A DNA stretch of 64,000 nt from Flagellimonas flava (GTDB taxonomy: Bacteria; Bacteroidota; Bacteroidia; Flavobacteriales; Flavobacteriaceae): the NCBI RefSeq assembly GCF_900129665.1, contig NZ_FQWL01000003.1, positions 186,001 through 250,000 of the forward strand. Direction: 5' to 3'. A program made the position numbers and the translations under genes. The first letter of the stretch is position 1. Every line of letters starts with the position of its first letter. Under the pieces are notes generated by a model that saw only the letters and a list, made by a program, of their open reading frames with translations, was not told the origin of the DNA and ran no database searches. Positions 8,311-17,136 of this stretch are shown here, in pieces.

Positions 8311-9348
8311 TCAGGCCAGACTTTTTGTTTCGTTTTCAATAAACTTGTTCAAATACCAATCGATGGTTTTTTCTATTCCACTTTCAAAGTTCTCATCGGC
8401 CCTCCAACCTAGGTGGTTTTCAATTTTAGCGGCATCGATGGCATATCTAAAATCATGTCCCGCCCTGTCTTTGACATAGGTAATCAGGTCCTTGTATGAA
8501 GTCTTTTCTTTTTTCGGGAGCTTTTGATCCAGAATCTCACACACCTTTTGGGCGATATATAAATTGTTTCGTTCATTTCTACCACCAATGTTGTAAGTCT
8601 CACCAGAAACACCCTTGTCAAATACCAAGGCTATCCCTTTACAGTGATCCAACACATATAGCCAATCCCTAATATTGGAACCGTCTCCATATATGGGGAT
8701 AGAGTCCCCTGATAAGGCTTTTCTTATAATGGTAGGAATCAGTTTTTCATCATGTTGTTTTGGCCCATAATTGTTGGAACAGTTTGTAGTCACAACGTTC
8801 ATACCATAGGTATGGTGGTAACTTCGCACAATAAAATCCGACGAAGCTTTGGAGGCACTGTAGGGACTGTTAGGTGCGTAAGGAGTAGTTTCCATAAACA
8901 AACCCTCCTTGCCCAATGTACCATAGACCTCATCCGTAGAAACGTGATGAAATCTGGAATTTTTATAGGCTTCCTTGTACACTCCCGGGCCAACCATCCA
9001 ATGCCGCTTAGCTACATCCAAAAGCGTAAATGTTCCCATAATATTGGTTTGCATAAAAGCATCTGGATTGGCTATGGAGTTATCCACATGTGATTCAGCT
9101 GCAAAGTGTATAACGCCTTGAATATCATATTTTTCAAATAGTTGTTCTATAAGTTTTCGGTCGCAAATGTCACCTTCTACAAAGGTGTACCGCTCATGAT
9201 TTTCCACTTCTTTGAGGTTGCTTAAGTCGCCAGCATAGGTAAGCGCATCAATGTTCACTAAATGAACATCTGCATTTGCTTCCAAAAAAAAGGGGATAAA
9301 GTTGGAACCGATAAATCCCGCTCCTCCGGTTACCAATATATGTGTCAT
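8311..9348 (-). CDS. rmlB: dTDP-glucose 4,6-dehydratase
   Basis: A 345-residue extended SDR that oxidises and dehydrates dTDP-glucose to the 4-keto-6-deoxy intermediate. It has the NAD-binding TGGAGFIGSNF, the STDEVYG catalytic loop and YSASKASSD with the catalytic Tyr and Lys. It is the first gene of the rhamnose unit; its promoter region carries the 20-bp direct repeat described separately. Rhamnose made here would feed the rhamnosyltransferase-like enzyme at 20614-21510. Confidence 0.95.
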   Translation of the reverse strand: MTHILVTGGAGFIGSNFIPFFLEANADVHLVNIDALTYAGDLSNLKEVENHERYTFVEGDICDRKLIEQLFEKYDIQGVIHFAAESHVDNSIANPDAFMQTNIMGTFTLLDVAKRHWMVGPGVYKEAYKNSRFHHVSTDEVYGTLGKEGLFMETTPYAPNSPYSASKASSDFIVRSYHHTYGMNVVTTNCSNNYGPKQHDEKLIPTIIRKALSGDSIPIYGDGSNIRDWLYVLDHCKGIALVFDKGVSGETYNIGGRNERNNLYIAQKVCEILDQKLPKKEKTSYKDLITYVKDRAGHDFRYAIDAAKIENHLGWRADENFESGIEKTIDWYLNKFIENETKSLA

Positions 9349-9372
9349 ATTTTGCTATTATTTCTTAGTATG

Positions 9373-9437
9373 TAAATATAATCCTACTTTAATTAGGTGG
9401 TCAATTTATGTTGTGAACGGCTGGTTTTTGTTGGTAG
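9373..9437 (-). promoter_or_regulatory. rmlB promoter with tandem GTT-core operator
   Basis: In the transcription direction a -7 box TATATTTA (9380-9373) is preceded at 21 nt by TTG (9404-9402). 29 bp upstream of the -7 box lies ACAAC (plus-strand GTTGT, 9410-9414); a second core, plus-strand GTTGG, is at 9430-9434, 20 bp further. The same layout is found at 20507-20572, 28918-28982 and 36542-36607. I infer binding of a LytTR-type activator. Confidence 0.55.
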
Positions 9438-9536
9438 AATCGGTTAATATAGACTTTAAGGTAGCACAAAACAATTTATTCAACCTTTTCACCTTTTATC
9501 GAAAGATATTCCTGAACAAACCTAAAATCTTTTTCC

Positions 9537-9544
9537 TACTTTCG
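9537..9544 (+). promoter_or_regulatory. Possible -7 box of the receiver-kinase gene
   Basis: TACTTTCG resembles TAnnTTTG and lies 22 bp before ATG 9566. It sits in the same TCCTACTTT context as two of the minus-strand EPS promoters, but I see no TTG -33 and no tandem GTT operator beside it. Confidence 0.3.
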
Positions 9545-9565
9545 CAAAAGGTCTTTTAGTCTTAA

Positions 9566-10699
9566 ATGGTACACCAAGTTACGGAAAAACCTTATATCCT
9601 TGCGGTTGATGACGAACAACTTAATTTAGAGTTGTTACGATTTATCCTGGAACGAAATAATTACGAATATCAAGGAACAAGTGACGATGATTACTTCTTT
9701 GAGTTATTGGAAGATCGCAAACCTGATTTAATCCTTTTGGATGTAATTATGCCACGGATCGAAGGTTTTGAGCTGTGCCAGAAGATCAAGGAATTCAAGC
9801 AATATCGGGATATTCCCATTATTTTTCTTACCGGAAAGGTAAATGTAAAGGATAAGGTGAAAGGGTTTGAAGTTGGTGGGGTGGATTACGTTACCAAACC
9901 TTTTAATGAACAGGAACTCGTTGCCCGAATTCATACCCATGTTGCGTTGGTTCGCGCCAAAAATCAGATTGAGGAGCAAGCTCAAAACTTAAAGCAGTCC
10001 AATGACCTCAAAGACAGAATGTTTTCCATTATTGGGCACGACCTGCGGTCCCCCTTAAGTGCTGCCAAGCTTAAAATGGACTTCATTATGAGGGGCATTA
10101 TTGACCCAAAGGACGATAAATTCCTGGACGAAACGGTTTTTGATCTTTTAAAGACCATGGACGAGGCGCTTAACCTGCTCCAAAACCTTCTGGGTTGGGC
10201 CAAATCTGAAAGTGATCAGATTCAAATGATTCCGGAGAAGCTTAATCTAACCGATTTGGTGGAGCAAACTTTTAGGTTGCTCAAGTTGGGAAGTGACCAT
10301 AAGAGAATAGAGATGCAGAACAATGTTCCAGAAGGGGCATTGGCCTTTGCCGATAACAATATGATCAAAACGGTGCTGCGGAACATCGTTTCCAACGCCA
10401 TTAAATTTACCCCGGTGGAGGGCATGATCAAAATCAATGGCAAACTAAAAAAAGATAGGCTTGTCATCGAAATTGAGGATAACGGCAATGGTATTCCAAA
10501 AGAAGACATCAAAAAAATATTGAATCCCAATGAGCATTTCAGCAAGTTGGGAACCGAAAAGGAACCCGGTACCGGCTTGGGACTTATCCTTTGTCAAAAT
10601 TTTATGGAACGAAACGGTGGGGCGCTAAAAATCCGAAGTGAGGTAGGTAAAGGAAGTACCTTTTATTTTGACCTTCCCCTTTATTCCGACAAGGATTAG
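9566..10699 (+). CDS. Receiver-histidine kinase hybrid
   Basis: A 377-residue cytosolic signalling protein with the receiver domain first: acidic pair Asp 15/16, phospho-acceptor Asp 59 in LILLDVIMP, Lys in YVTKPF. A short coiled linker leads to a HisKA domain with phospho-His 158 (IGHDLRSPL) and a HATPase domain (N-box NAIKFTP, DNGNGIP, GTGLGL). It has no membrane segment or input domain, so an upstream phosphodonor or partner probably drives it. It is the only plus-strand gene inside the EPS locus; it starts 217 bp from rmlB and overlaps the convergent glycosyltransferase stop by 4 bp. A role in EPS control is inferred from position only. Confidence 0.9.
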   Translation: MVHQVTEKPYILAVDDEQLNLELLRFILERNNYEYQGTSDDDYFFELLEDRKPDLILLDVIMPRIEGFELCQKIKEFKQYRDIPIIFLTGKVNVKDKVKGFEVGGVDYVTKPFNEQELVARIHTHVALVRAKNQIEEQAQNLKQSNDLKDRMFSIIGHDLRSPLSAAKLKMDFIMRGIIDPKDDKFLDETVFDLLKTMDEALNLLQNLLGWAKSESDQIQMIPEKLNLTDLVEQTFRLLKLGSDHKRIEMQNNVPEGALAFADNNMIKTVLRNIVSNAIKFTPVEGMIKINGKLKKDRLVIEIEDNGNGIPKEDIKKILNPNEHFSKLGTEKEPGTGLGLILCQNFMERNGGALKIRSEVGKGSTFYFDLPLYSDKD

Positions 10700-11904
10700 A
10701 CGGCGGCTTCTGTTTGTACACCTCTTTTTGCGCGTTCCCATTTTACCGACTGATTCCCCTTAAGATATCTTCCAAATCCAAGAAATACAGAAAGGTTCAT
10801 GATAAAAAAGTAATAGGGTATAAACAAAACCTTCAAGCGTATCTGCCTGTTTTCCAAAAACCAACCCAACAAAGCTGCTGCATAAAAAAGCACTTGTCCC
10901 CAAAAAAGTACACTAAACAACCCAAGGTCAAATAGTCCCTCGTTCTTTGCCAAAACAAAATTCATTGGGATAATAAGCAGCAATAATAAAGGTGTCAGGG
11001 TCCAGCGTAGCACACGATGCGAGATATACTGAAAAGACAGAGTTCCATATCTGAAGACATTAAGAAGTGCCCGCAGTCTTACTACCGATTGTATACCTCC
11101 CGCCGATATTCTAACTTTTCGCTTCAGTTCTTCCTTCACATTGGCAGATGCTGTTTCTATGGCATACGCCTCTGGGTTATATTGAATGGTATAACCAGAC
11201 ATGGCCACACGAAGAGAAATCATAAAATCATCCAAGAGGGTATCTTTTTCCACCTCTTGCCATAGTTCGGTCCGAATGGCAAAGAGTTCTCCCGCAGCTC
11301 CAACCACAGAATACAATTCTGCATCCCACTTTTTAAGTTGGGACTCATATTTCCAGTACATTCCCTCTCCTGCTCCAGCAGCGTTGTCGGCATCCTTGGC
11401 ATAAATTCTTTTTTCTCCCGAAACACAGCCTACTTTAGGGTTGCGGAACAAGCGTACAATTTCTTTGATGGAATCTTTGCCCAAATCCGTATTTGCATCT
11501 GAAAAAATAACGATAGGAGTATCAACAAATTCCATTCCGCGGTTCATGGCCGCTATCTTGCCGGCCCGTTCGTTTCGGTGATAAACTTCAACACCCTCAT
11601 ACTTGCGCAATAGTTCAGGTGTGCCGTCATCCGATCCGTCGGTCACCCAAATTTGGGTCACTTTTTTCTGGGGATAATTCAAACTTTTCGAATTCTTGAC
11701 CTTCCGGTCTAAGAAATCTTTTTCGTTAAAAGCGGAGACAAACAAGGTGACCTCTGGTTCATAATTTTCATTCCCTTTAAATTGCTTTGCCAATCCAAGA
11801 GTTCTTCTCAACTTAATGATTAGGAACAACAAGATTCCATATCCCAGATAGGAGTAGAAAATGATAAAAAGTGAGACCCAAAAAATTATTTCCAAAGCTT
11901 CCAT
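10696..11904 (-). CDS. Membrane family 2 glycosyltransferase
   Basis: About 402 residues from ATG 11904 (a TTG two codons earlier is possible). One N-terminal membrane helix, then a GT-A catalytic domain with VTDGSDDGT and the DxD-like FSDANTDL, an LLDDFMIS acidic motif, and about three C-terminal helices. The layout resembles membrane GT2 enzymes that add sugars on the cytoplasmic face, but no QxxRW motif is evident, so it is probably not processive. It is the last gene of the LruC-led unit, and its stop overlaps the receiver-kinase gene by 4 bp. Confidence 0.85.
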   Translation of the reverse strand: MEALEIIFWVSLFIIFYSYLGYGILLFLIIKLRRTLGLAKQFKGNENYEPEVTLFVSAFNEKDFLDRKVKNSKSLNYPQKKVTQIWVTDGSDDGTPELLRKYEGVEVYHRNERAGKIAAMNRGMEFVDTPIVIFSDANTDLGKDSIKEIVRLFRNPKVGCVSGEKRIYAKDADNAAGAGEGMYWKYESQLKKWDAELYSVVGAAGELFAIRTELWQEVEKDTLLDDFMISLRVAMSGYTIQYNPEAYAIETASANVKEELKRKVRISAGGIQSVVRLRALLNVFRYGTLSFQYISHRVLRWTLTPLLLLLIIPMNFVLAKNEGLFDLGLFSVLFWGQVLFYAAALLGWFLENRQIRLKVLFIPYYFFIMNLSVFLGFGRYLKGNQSVKWERAKRGVQTEAAV

Positions 11905-11929
11905 ATTCAAAATCTTTATATCTTTTAAA

Positions 11930-12568
11930 CTAAACTGTCACTAGACCTTTTTTAGCGACTTTCTCCCATTCGCCTGTGCCATGGTTGTAAGTTTTAACCA
12001 CTCTCGCCGGATTACCAACTGCTACGGAGTAAGGGGGAATATCCTTGGTCACCACACTGCCTCCAGCAATAATGCAATGCTTGCCAATGGTTACCCCGGC
12101 CACGACCACGGTATTGGCACCAATCCAGGTTTCCTCTTCCACAACAATGGTTGCAGTGGACACTCCCTGGGCATGTATGGGCTGAGTGACATCTTCATAA
12201 TTATGGTTGAGTCCGGACAGCACAATGTTCTGCGCCAATCTCACATCGTTTTCTATAATGACAGGACCTATAATGGTATTGCCAAGACCAATGCGGGTTC
12301 TATCCCCAATCTTAACTGGCCCCACACCATTGTTGATGGTTGAAAAGTCCTCTATGGTAGAGTTGGACCCCAGTTCGAAACCATTCCAAGGCAGTACATC
12401 CATCCGGGTCCTACGGCAGATCGTTGCCCCTTTTCCTTTTTTGCGATAGAAGGGATTGACAAACCAACGCACCCAAAGTCTTGGCCTAGCTTGATTTTTT
12501 GGAACCAATAACCAATGGACAAACCTTTTTATTTTTTCGTTGTTTTTGATGTTATCTTTTAGTCCCAT
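11930..12568 (-). CDS. Hexapeptide-repeat acyltransferase
   Basis: A 212-residue left-handed beta-helix enzyme. The C-terminal half carries isoleucine/valine-led hexapeptide repeats (VVEEETWIGANTVVVAGV, then IGKHCIIAGGSVVTKD) and the usual ending PPYSVAVGNPARVVK; His in SGLNHNYED is the likely catalytic residue. Such proteins O-acetylate sugars of capsules and EPS with acetyl-CoA. Standing among glycosyltransferases, it probably decorates the polysaccharide; the acyl group and acceptor sugar cannot be read from sequence. Confidence 0.85.
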   Translation of the reverse strand: MGLKDNIKNNEKIKRFVHWLLVPKNQARPRLWVRWFVNPFYRKKGKGATICRRTRMDVLPWNGFELGSNSTIEDFSTINNGVGPVKIGDRTRIGLGNTIIGPVIIENDVRLAQNIVLSGLNHNYEDVTQPIHAQGVSTATIVVEEETWIGANTVVVAGVTIGKHCIIAGGSVVTKDIPPYSVAVGNPARVVKTYNHGTGEWEKVAKKGLVTV

Positions 12569-12579
12569 GATCTTTCTTT

Positions 12580-13773
12580 TTAAGCAGATTTTTTAATGGC
12601 TTCATAGATGGCCCTTACATTGTTTTCCCAAGTATGGCTCTTCGCAAACGCAATACGATTTTGCTGTCTTTCCAAGGAATTCTCGGCCAGCGCCTTTTCA
12701 GTCAATTGGATGTATTCGTCCTTTGAGCTTCCCAAATACACATAGTCTTTGAACATTTCCATGGCCTTGGTTCTCGTGGCCAGGGTTGGCTTACCCATGG
12801 CGAGATATTCGTCTATTTTTCTTGGGTAGTTTCCAATGGTCCAATCATTGACCACCTGAGGGTTCATGGCCACATCAAAACCTTTGACATAAGCGGGCAA
12901 TTGTGATCCATCCTTGCTTCCCAGAAAGAATACGTTTTCCATTTGGTGCAACGCTGACTTTTGGAAATCATCATCTTCCGGACCTACCAAAACAATGCTC
13001 CACTCCTTTTTTGTTTTGGCCAAATGCTCCAATAAATCTATATCCAACCGCATACTGGTCAAATAGCCTACATATCCAATGATCGGACCTGGAATCCCAT
13101 TGAATTCTTCTGGAATTTCAATGGTGTCATTTTCATCATTAAATAGGGAAACATCGCAACCTTGGCCCACCATATAACTGTTGTGATTATACTTGGAACC
13201 ATACTCGGCATATAGTGTGGAGTTGTTTACCACTGTGTCCGCTTTTTTGATTACCTGGGGCTCTATCCGTTCCCCATGCCTTCTCCAATAGGGCACTTTA
13301 ATCAAATAGTCGCGCATGTAATACGTGTAACTTTTTGGATTCAAGAATTCCTTGAGGTGAAGACCCAAGAACATGGAACTATCATTGAACAGCAATACAT
13401 CTTTGAAATTGAGCTGCTTCATGGCCTCAAGAATATCATTGCTGAAAATTCGGGCATTTCTTTTGTTCAAAATTTTAAAAAGACCGTGGGAAGGAATCCA
13501 ATTAATGGATTCGGTCATGGATTTTGGGTATAGATTCCAAAGGTTCTCTTGTATGGGTACCAATCCAGTGTCCTCCCCATTCCGAATGCGGAGTCTTTTC
13601 TGGACCTTTTCTGAATTTTTATCCCGGCGCAATGTAGCCCTGTCCAAAGGCGGATTCACATAAAGCACCCGGTTATGGCGGGAAAATTCCGTAGCAATGT
13701 TTTTACAATTACTCCCAATTTCAATATCCCATGCCTGGATACCCACTACAATTATATCTTGACCTGTAATCAT
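12580..13773 (-). CDS. Glycosyltransferase, GT-B fold
   Basis: A 397-residue glycosyltransferase resembling TuaH/GT4-like enzymes of polysaccharide clusters. The N-terminal half begins with VVGIQAWDIEIGSNCK and contains YYMRDYL; the C-terminal half has the GT-B sugar-nucleotide region: IGYVGYLTSMRLD, IVLVGPEDDD, VFFLGSKDGSQLPAY and PRKIDEYLAMGKPTLAT with the conserved Glu. No membrane helix. Donor and acceptor unknown. It lies 11 bp before the acyltransferase gene and 1 bp after the preceding glycosyltransferase. Confidence 0.85.
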   Translation of the reverse strand: MITGQDIIVVGIQAWDIEIGSNCKNIATEFSRHNRVLYVNPPLDRATLRRDKNSEKVQKRLRIRNGEDTGLVPIQENLWNLYPKSMTESINWIPSHGLFKILNKRNARIFSNDILEAMKQLNFKDVLLFNDSSMFLGLHLKEFLNPKSYTYYMRDYLIKVPYWRRHGERIEPQVIKKADTVVNNSTLYAEYGSKYNHNSYMVGQGCDVSLFNDENDTIEIPEEFNGIPGPIIGYVGYLTSMRLDIDLLEHLAKTKKEWSIVLVGPEDDDFQKSALHQMENVFFLGSKDGSQLPAYVKGFDVAMNPQVVNDWTIGNYPRKIDEYLAMGKPTLATRTKAMEMFKDYVYLGSSKDEYIQLTEKALAENSLERQQNRIAFAKSHTWENNVRAIYEAIKKSA

Positions 13774-13774
13774 G

Positions 13775-14932
13775 CTAGTTCTTTTTTAGTTCGTCATAGA
13801 CATCCTCATACAGTTCGAGCACATTTTTCGCCATAGCATCCCATGAGAAATCCTTGGCTCTTTCAATTCCTTTTTCCGATAACAGTTTTGCGAATATTTT
13901 ATCCTCTACCAATCTTCGCATGGCTTCAGTGATTTCGATTGGTTTAGCAGGGTCAACCATTAGGGCTGTATCCTCTCCGGCCACCTCTGGCATGGAAGAG
14001 GTATTCGAGGTGATTACAGGCACACCGCAAGCCATTCCCTCCAAAATTGGGATGCCAAAACTCTCCCGCAGGGAGGGATATAGGAAAATAGTTGCCTGAT
14101 TAATGATTGCCGGTAGGTCTGTATTGGGCACGTAACCCGTTAAATGGATCAGTTCTCGAATTTCCGTACAATCGATACTATCCAATAGTCGCAATAACTC
14201 CAACTCATCATAATCCAACATAACCAAATGAAATTGCTTCGGATATATTCTGTTGAAATCGGCAAAGGCTTTCAAAACCCCTTTGGTATTCTTCTTGGGG
14301 TCTGTGTTCCCCAAAAAGAAAAAGAAATTGTCCGGTAAGTCATACTGCGTCTTTATTTTCGCCAATCTCACAGGATTGGCCACCTTTTTAAAATGAGAGC
14401 CCACACCATTATAAATTGCCGTTAGTCTACCATCACTAAACCCAAAATGACTGTTTATCCGTTCCTTTTCATAATTGGATACGGTTATCACCTTTTTACT
14501 TTTTCGGATTACTGGAGGAACAAAATACCTTCGGTACATATTCCCTAATTTTTGATACCATGTACCTTCCTTTTTGAATAAACTGATACTTTCCAAATAG
14601 ATAATATCATGCAAAGTGGTAATTAAGGGTACGCGAGAAAACAAAGGACCGGTATTACTGGTACAGTGTAGTACATCGCATCCTTCCTTTCTGGCCGCTC
14701 TGGGTAAAACAAACTGTTCCCAACCTGGATAGCCCCATCTGGACTCCAATTCCACAATCTTGAAATTATCCGCCTTTGGAATACAGGTGTCATCAAAATC
14801 GGGTCTTACAAAGACCACATATTCATTTTTATAGTCAATTTTTTGGAGGCTTTTGATGAGCTCCAAAGCCACCATGTCCATACCGTGCTTTTTTTTCCTG
14901 AAAAGACGTTGTCCTTCTATTCCAATTTTCAT
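13775..14932 (-). CDS. Family 4 glycosyltransferase
   Basis: A 385-residue retaining GT-B enzyme. The N-terminus MKIGIEGQRLFRKKKHG is like mannosyl/rhamnosyl transferases of this family; the C-terminal donor domain shows FLGNTDPKKN, LTGYVPNTDL and the E-x7-E signature in ESFGIPILEGMACGVPVI. Soluble or membrane-associated, it would extend the lipid-linked repeat unit in the cytoplasm. The gene sits 7 bp after the preceding GT2 stop. Confidence 0.88.
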   Translation of the reverse strand: MKIGIEGQRLFRKKKHGMDMVALELIKSLQKIDYKNEYVVFVRPDFDDTCIPKADNFKIVELESRWGYPGWEQFVLPRAARKEGCDVLHCTSNTGPLFSRVPLITTLHDIIYLESISLFKKEGTWYQKLGNMYRRYFVPPVIRKSKKVITVSNYEKERINSHFGFSDGRLTAIYNGVGSHFKKVANPVRLAKIKTQYDLPDNFFFFLGNTDPKKNTKGVLKAFADFNRIYPKQFHLVMLDYDELELLRLLDSIDCTEIRELIHLTGYVPNTDLPAIINQATIFLYPSLRESFGIPILEGMACGVPVITSNTSSMPEVAGEDTALMVDPAKPIEITEAMRRLVEDKIFAKLLSEKGIERAKDFSWDAMAKNVLELYEDVYDELKKN

Positions 14933-14939
14933 GTTGTTA

Positions 14940-16148
14940 TTATGGGGTGTTAACCGTACCGTGTTGTGTATGGATAAATTTTTTGTTTGCGCCTTTTAAT
15001 CTAAAAAGGGAAAGAAACATGAGCATAAATGCCTTGGGTAAGGTCAAAATTGCACCCAAGGTCCTTGCACTGTAATATTTTCGGGGGATCGCAAAGGCAA
15101 AAGCCAATGCAACAAATCCGAAACAAGCATACCAAAAGAGACTAGGAACCCACAGTTGATTTTCCGGCAGGAATAGTTCGAAGCCCAGATAGCATAATGC
15201 AATAATGGTCACCAATCCAAGTAATAATACCCGTGGCGGGGATACCATTTGATATACCTTATCAAAAAAATCAATATTGCCCCTGGTAAAAAGTTCCTTT
15301 AGACCTGGCATGAAGTAGCGACCAAAGTAGACGAACTGAGCGGATAGCCAGCGCTTACGCTGGTTGGCGAACACTTCCGATTTTTGCACTTTTTCATCCA
15401 AAACCAAAGCATTGTCCAAGTATTCAATTTTAACCCTGTTTTTCAGTAGCTTCAGCTCCAATTCTTTATCAAAACCGCCCACCGCGTTTACTTTGGCCAT
15501 GGTCTTTTTGAAAAAATGGTAATCGAACGCCATCCCAGAACCAATCAAAGCGGAGGACAAACCCAAAACGCGATGTCCTTTTCTAAAGATGTGATTGTTG
15601 ATCTCCTCACTTATGGCATCTAATATTGCAAATGAAGTATTGGTATTCTTGGCCACTCTATGGCCTTGGACCACCTTATACCCTTGATTGAAGGATTCAT
15701 TGACCTTTTCCAAAAAGCTCTCCTCCATGATGTTGTCCGCATCAAGAATAAGCGCTATATGGTAATCATCTCCGATTACCTCCATTGCTTTGTTCAAAGC
15801 CTTGGATTTTGTACTTTTTTCAAAAGAAACCTCAACTACCCTAATGGGCAATTTCTTTAAAACTTCTAAAGTTTCAGTTTTAAACGAGTCCGCAATGACC
15901 ACAACTTCAAACATTTGGGACTGATATGTCTGTTTCAGTGCCTGCTTGGCCACATCCACAATGACATTGTCCTCTTTGTATCCAGGAATTAGTACGGCAA
16001 ATTTTCGCTGGCGTGCCATGATCGACTCTCGTTGCCGCGCCCTAAAAAGTCCCGCTACGGAAAACACAAATACATAAATGGATGCAAATCCAAAGTAACC
16101 CAATACAAGAATTTCGAGACTGTTCAGTACAACTTTGACTACATCCAT
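14940..16148 (-). CDS. Processive-type membrane family 2 glycosyltransferase
   Basis: A 402-residue protein with an N-terminal helix, a GT2 domain containing ALILDADN (DxD) and an FxxKxKALNKA substrate motif, the QRKRW motif (Q-x-x-R-W class, typical of processive synthases), and about four C-terminal helices. The architecture is like hyaluronan/cellulose-type synthases, but the QxxRW motif also occurs in non-processive membrane GT2s. It lies 10 bp after the UDP-xylose synthase gene. Confidence 0.85.
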   Translation of the reverse strand: MDVVKVVLNSLEILVLGYFGFASIYVFVFSVAGLFRARQRESIMARQRKFAVLIPGYKEDNVIVDVAKQALKQTYQSQMFEVVVIADSFKTETLEVLKKLPIRVVEVSFEKSTKSKALNKAMEVIGDDYHIALILDADNIMEESFLEKVNESFNQGYKVVQGHRVAKNTNTSFAILDAISEEINNHIFRKGHRVLGLSSALIGSGMAFDYHFFKKTMAKVNAVGGFDKELELKLLKNRVKIEYLDNALVLDEKVQKSEVFANQRKRWLSAQFVYFGRYFMPGLKELFTRGNIDFFDKVYQMVSPPRVLLLGLVTIIALCYLGFELFLPENQLWVPSLFWYACFGFVALAFAFAIPRKYYSARTLGAILTLPKAFMLMFLSLFRLKGANKKFIHTQHGTVNTP

Positions 16149-16158
16149 AACGCTCTTT

Positions 16159-17127
16159 TTATCCTTCTACCAATTCTTTGATCGACTTTTCTTGCAACAG
16201 ATTGTTGAAGTACTCGATGGTCTTTCCAAGACCCTCGCGCAAATCAACCGATGGACTCCAATCCTGTAGTTTTTCTTTTGCCAATGAGATGTCCGGTTTG
16301 CGTTGCATAGGATCATCTGATGGCAACGGTAAATGAATAATTTTGGATTTGGTTCCAGTAAGATCAATTATATTTTGCGCCAACTCCAGCATGGTAAATT
16401 CTCCTGGGTTTCCGATGTTGATAGGACCAATGAAATCATCCTCCGTAGCCATCATTTTTATCATTCCATCCACCAAATCACTCACATACTGAAAACTTCG
16501 TGTTTGGGTTCCGTCACCGAAAATGGTGATGTCCTTACCTTGTAGTGCCTGCATGATAAAATTGGAAACCACCCGGCCGTCATCTGGCTCCATTCGAGGC
16601 CCGTAGGTATTGAATATCCGTACGATCTTCACCAATACGTCATTGGAGGTATGGTAGTTCACAAAGAGTGATTCTGCGCATCGTTTGCCCTCATCGTAAC
16701 AGGAGCGAATTCCGATTGGGTTCACATGTCCCCAATAGCCTTCTGGCTGTGGGTGCAACTCCGGGTCACCATAGACCTCGCTAGTGGAAGCCTGTAGGAT
16801 TTTGGCATTGATTCGTTTTGCCAATCCCAACATGTTTATGGCACCTAGAACAGAAGTTTTGATGGTCTTTATTGGGTTGTGCTGATAATGCACTGGAGAC
16901 GCCGGACAGGCCAGGTTATAAATTTCATCCACCTCCAAGAAATAGGGAAGGGTTACATCATGGCGAATCACCTCAAAATATGGATTGCCCAATAGATGAA
17001 CAATCTTACTTTTTCTTCCCGTGAAATAGTTGTCCATGCTTATGACCTCATTTCCTTCGTTCAAAAGTCTCTCACATAAATGGGAACCCACAAATCCTGC
17101 TCCCCCTGTTACCAATATTCGTTTCAT
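16159..17127 (-). CDS. uxs: UDP-glucuronate decarboxylase (UDP-xylose synthase)
   Basis: A 322-residue extended SDR that converts UDP-glucuronate to UDP-xylose. It shows the NAD site [15 protein letters not shown], the STSEVYGDP loop, the catalytic SCYDEGKR (Tyr-x3-Lys) and NTYGPRM. These are the typical marks of UXS enzymes, and the gene follows ugd directly (9 bp), so the pair makes UDP-GlcA and then UDP-Xyl for the EPS. Length matches the soluble bacterial form. Confidence 0.92.
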   Translation of the reverse strand: MKRILVTGGAGFVGSHLCERLLNEGNEVISMDNYFTGRKSKIVHLLGNPYFEVIRHDVTLPYFLEVDEIYNLACPASPVHYQHNPIKTIKTSVLGAINMLGLAKRINAKILQASTSEVYGDPELHPQPEGYWGHVNPIGIRSCYDEGKRCAESLFVNYHTSNDVLVKIVRIFNTYGPRMEPDDGRVVSNFIMQALQGKDITIFGDGTQTRSFQYVSDLVDGMIKMMATEDDFIGPINIGNPGEFTMLELAQNIIDLTGTKSKIIHLPLPSDDPMQRKPDISLAKEKLQDWSPSVDLREGLGKTIEYFNNLLQEKSIKELVEG

Positions 17128-17136
17128 CTTGTTTAA

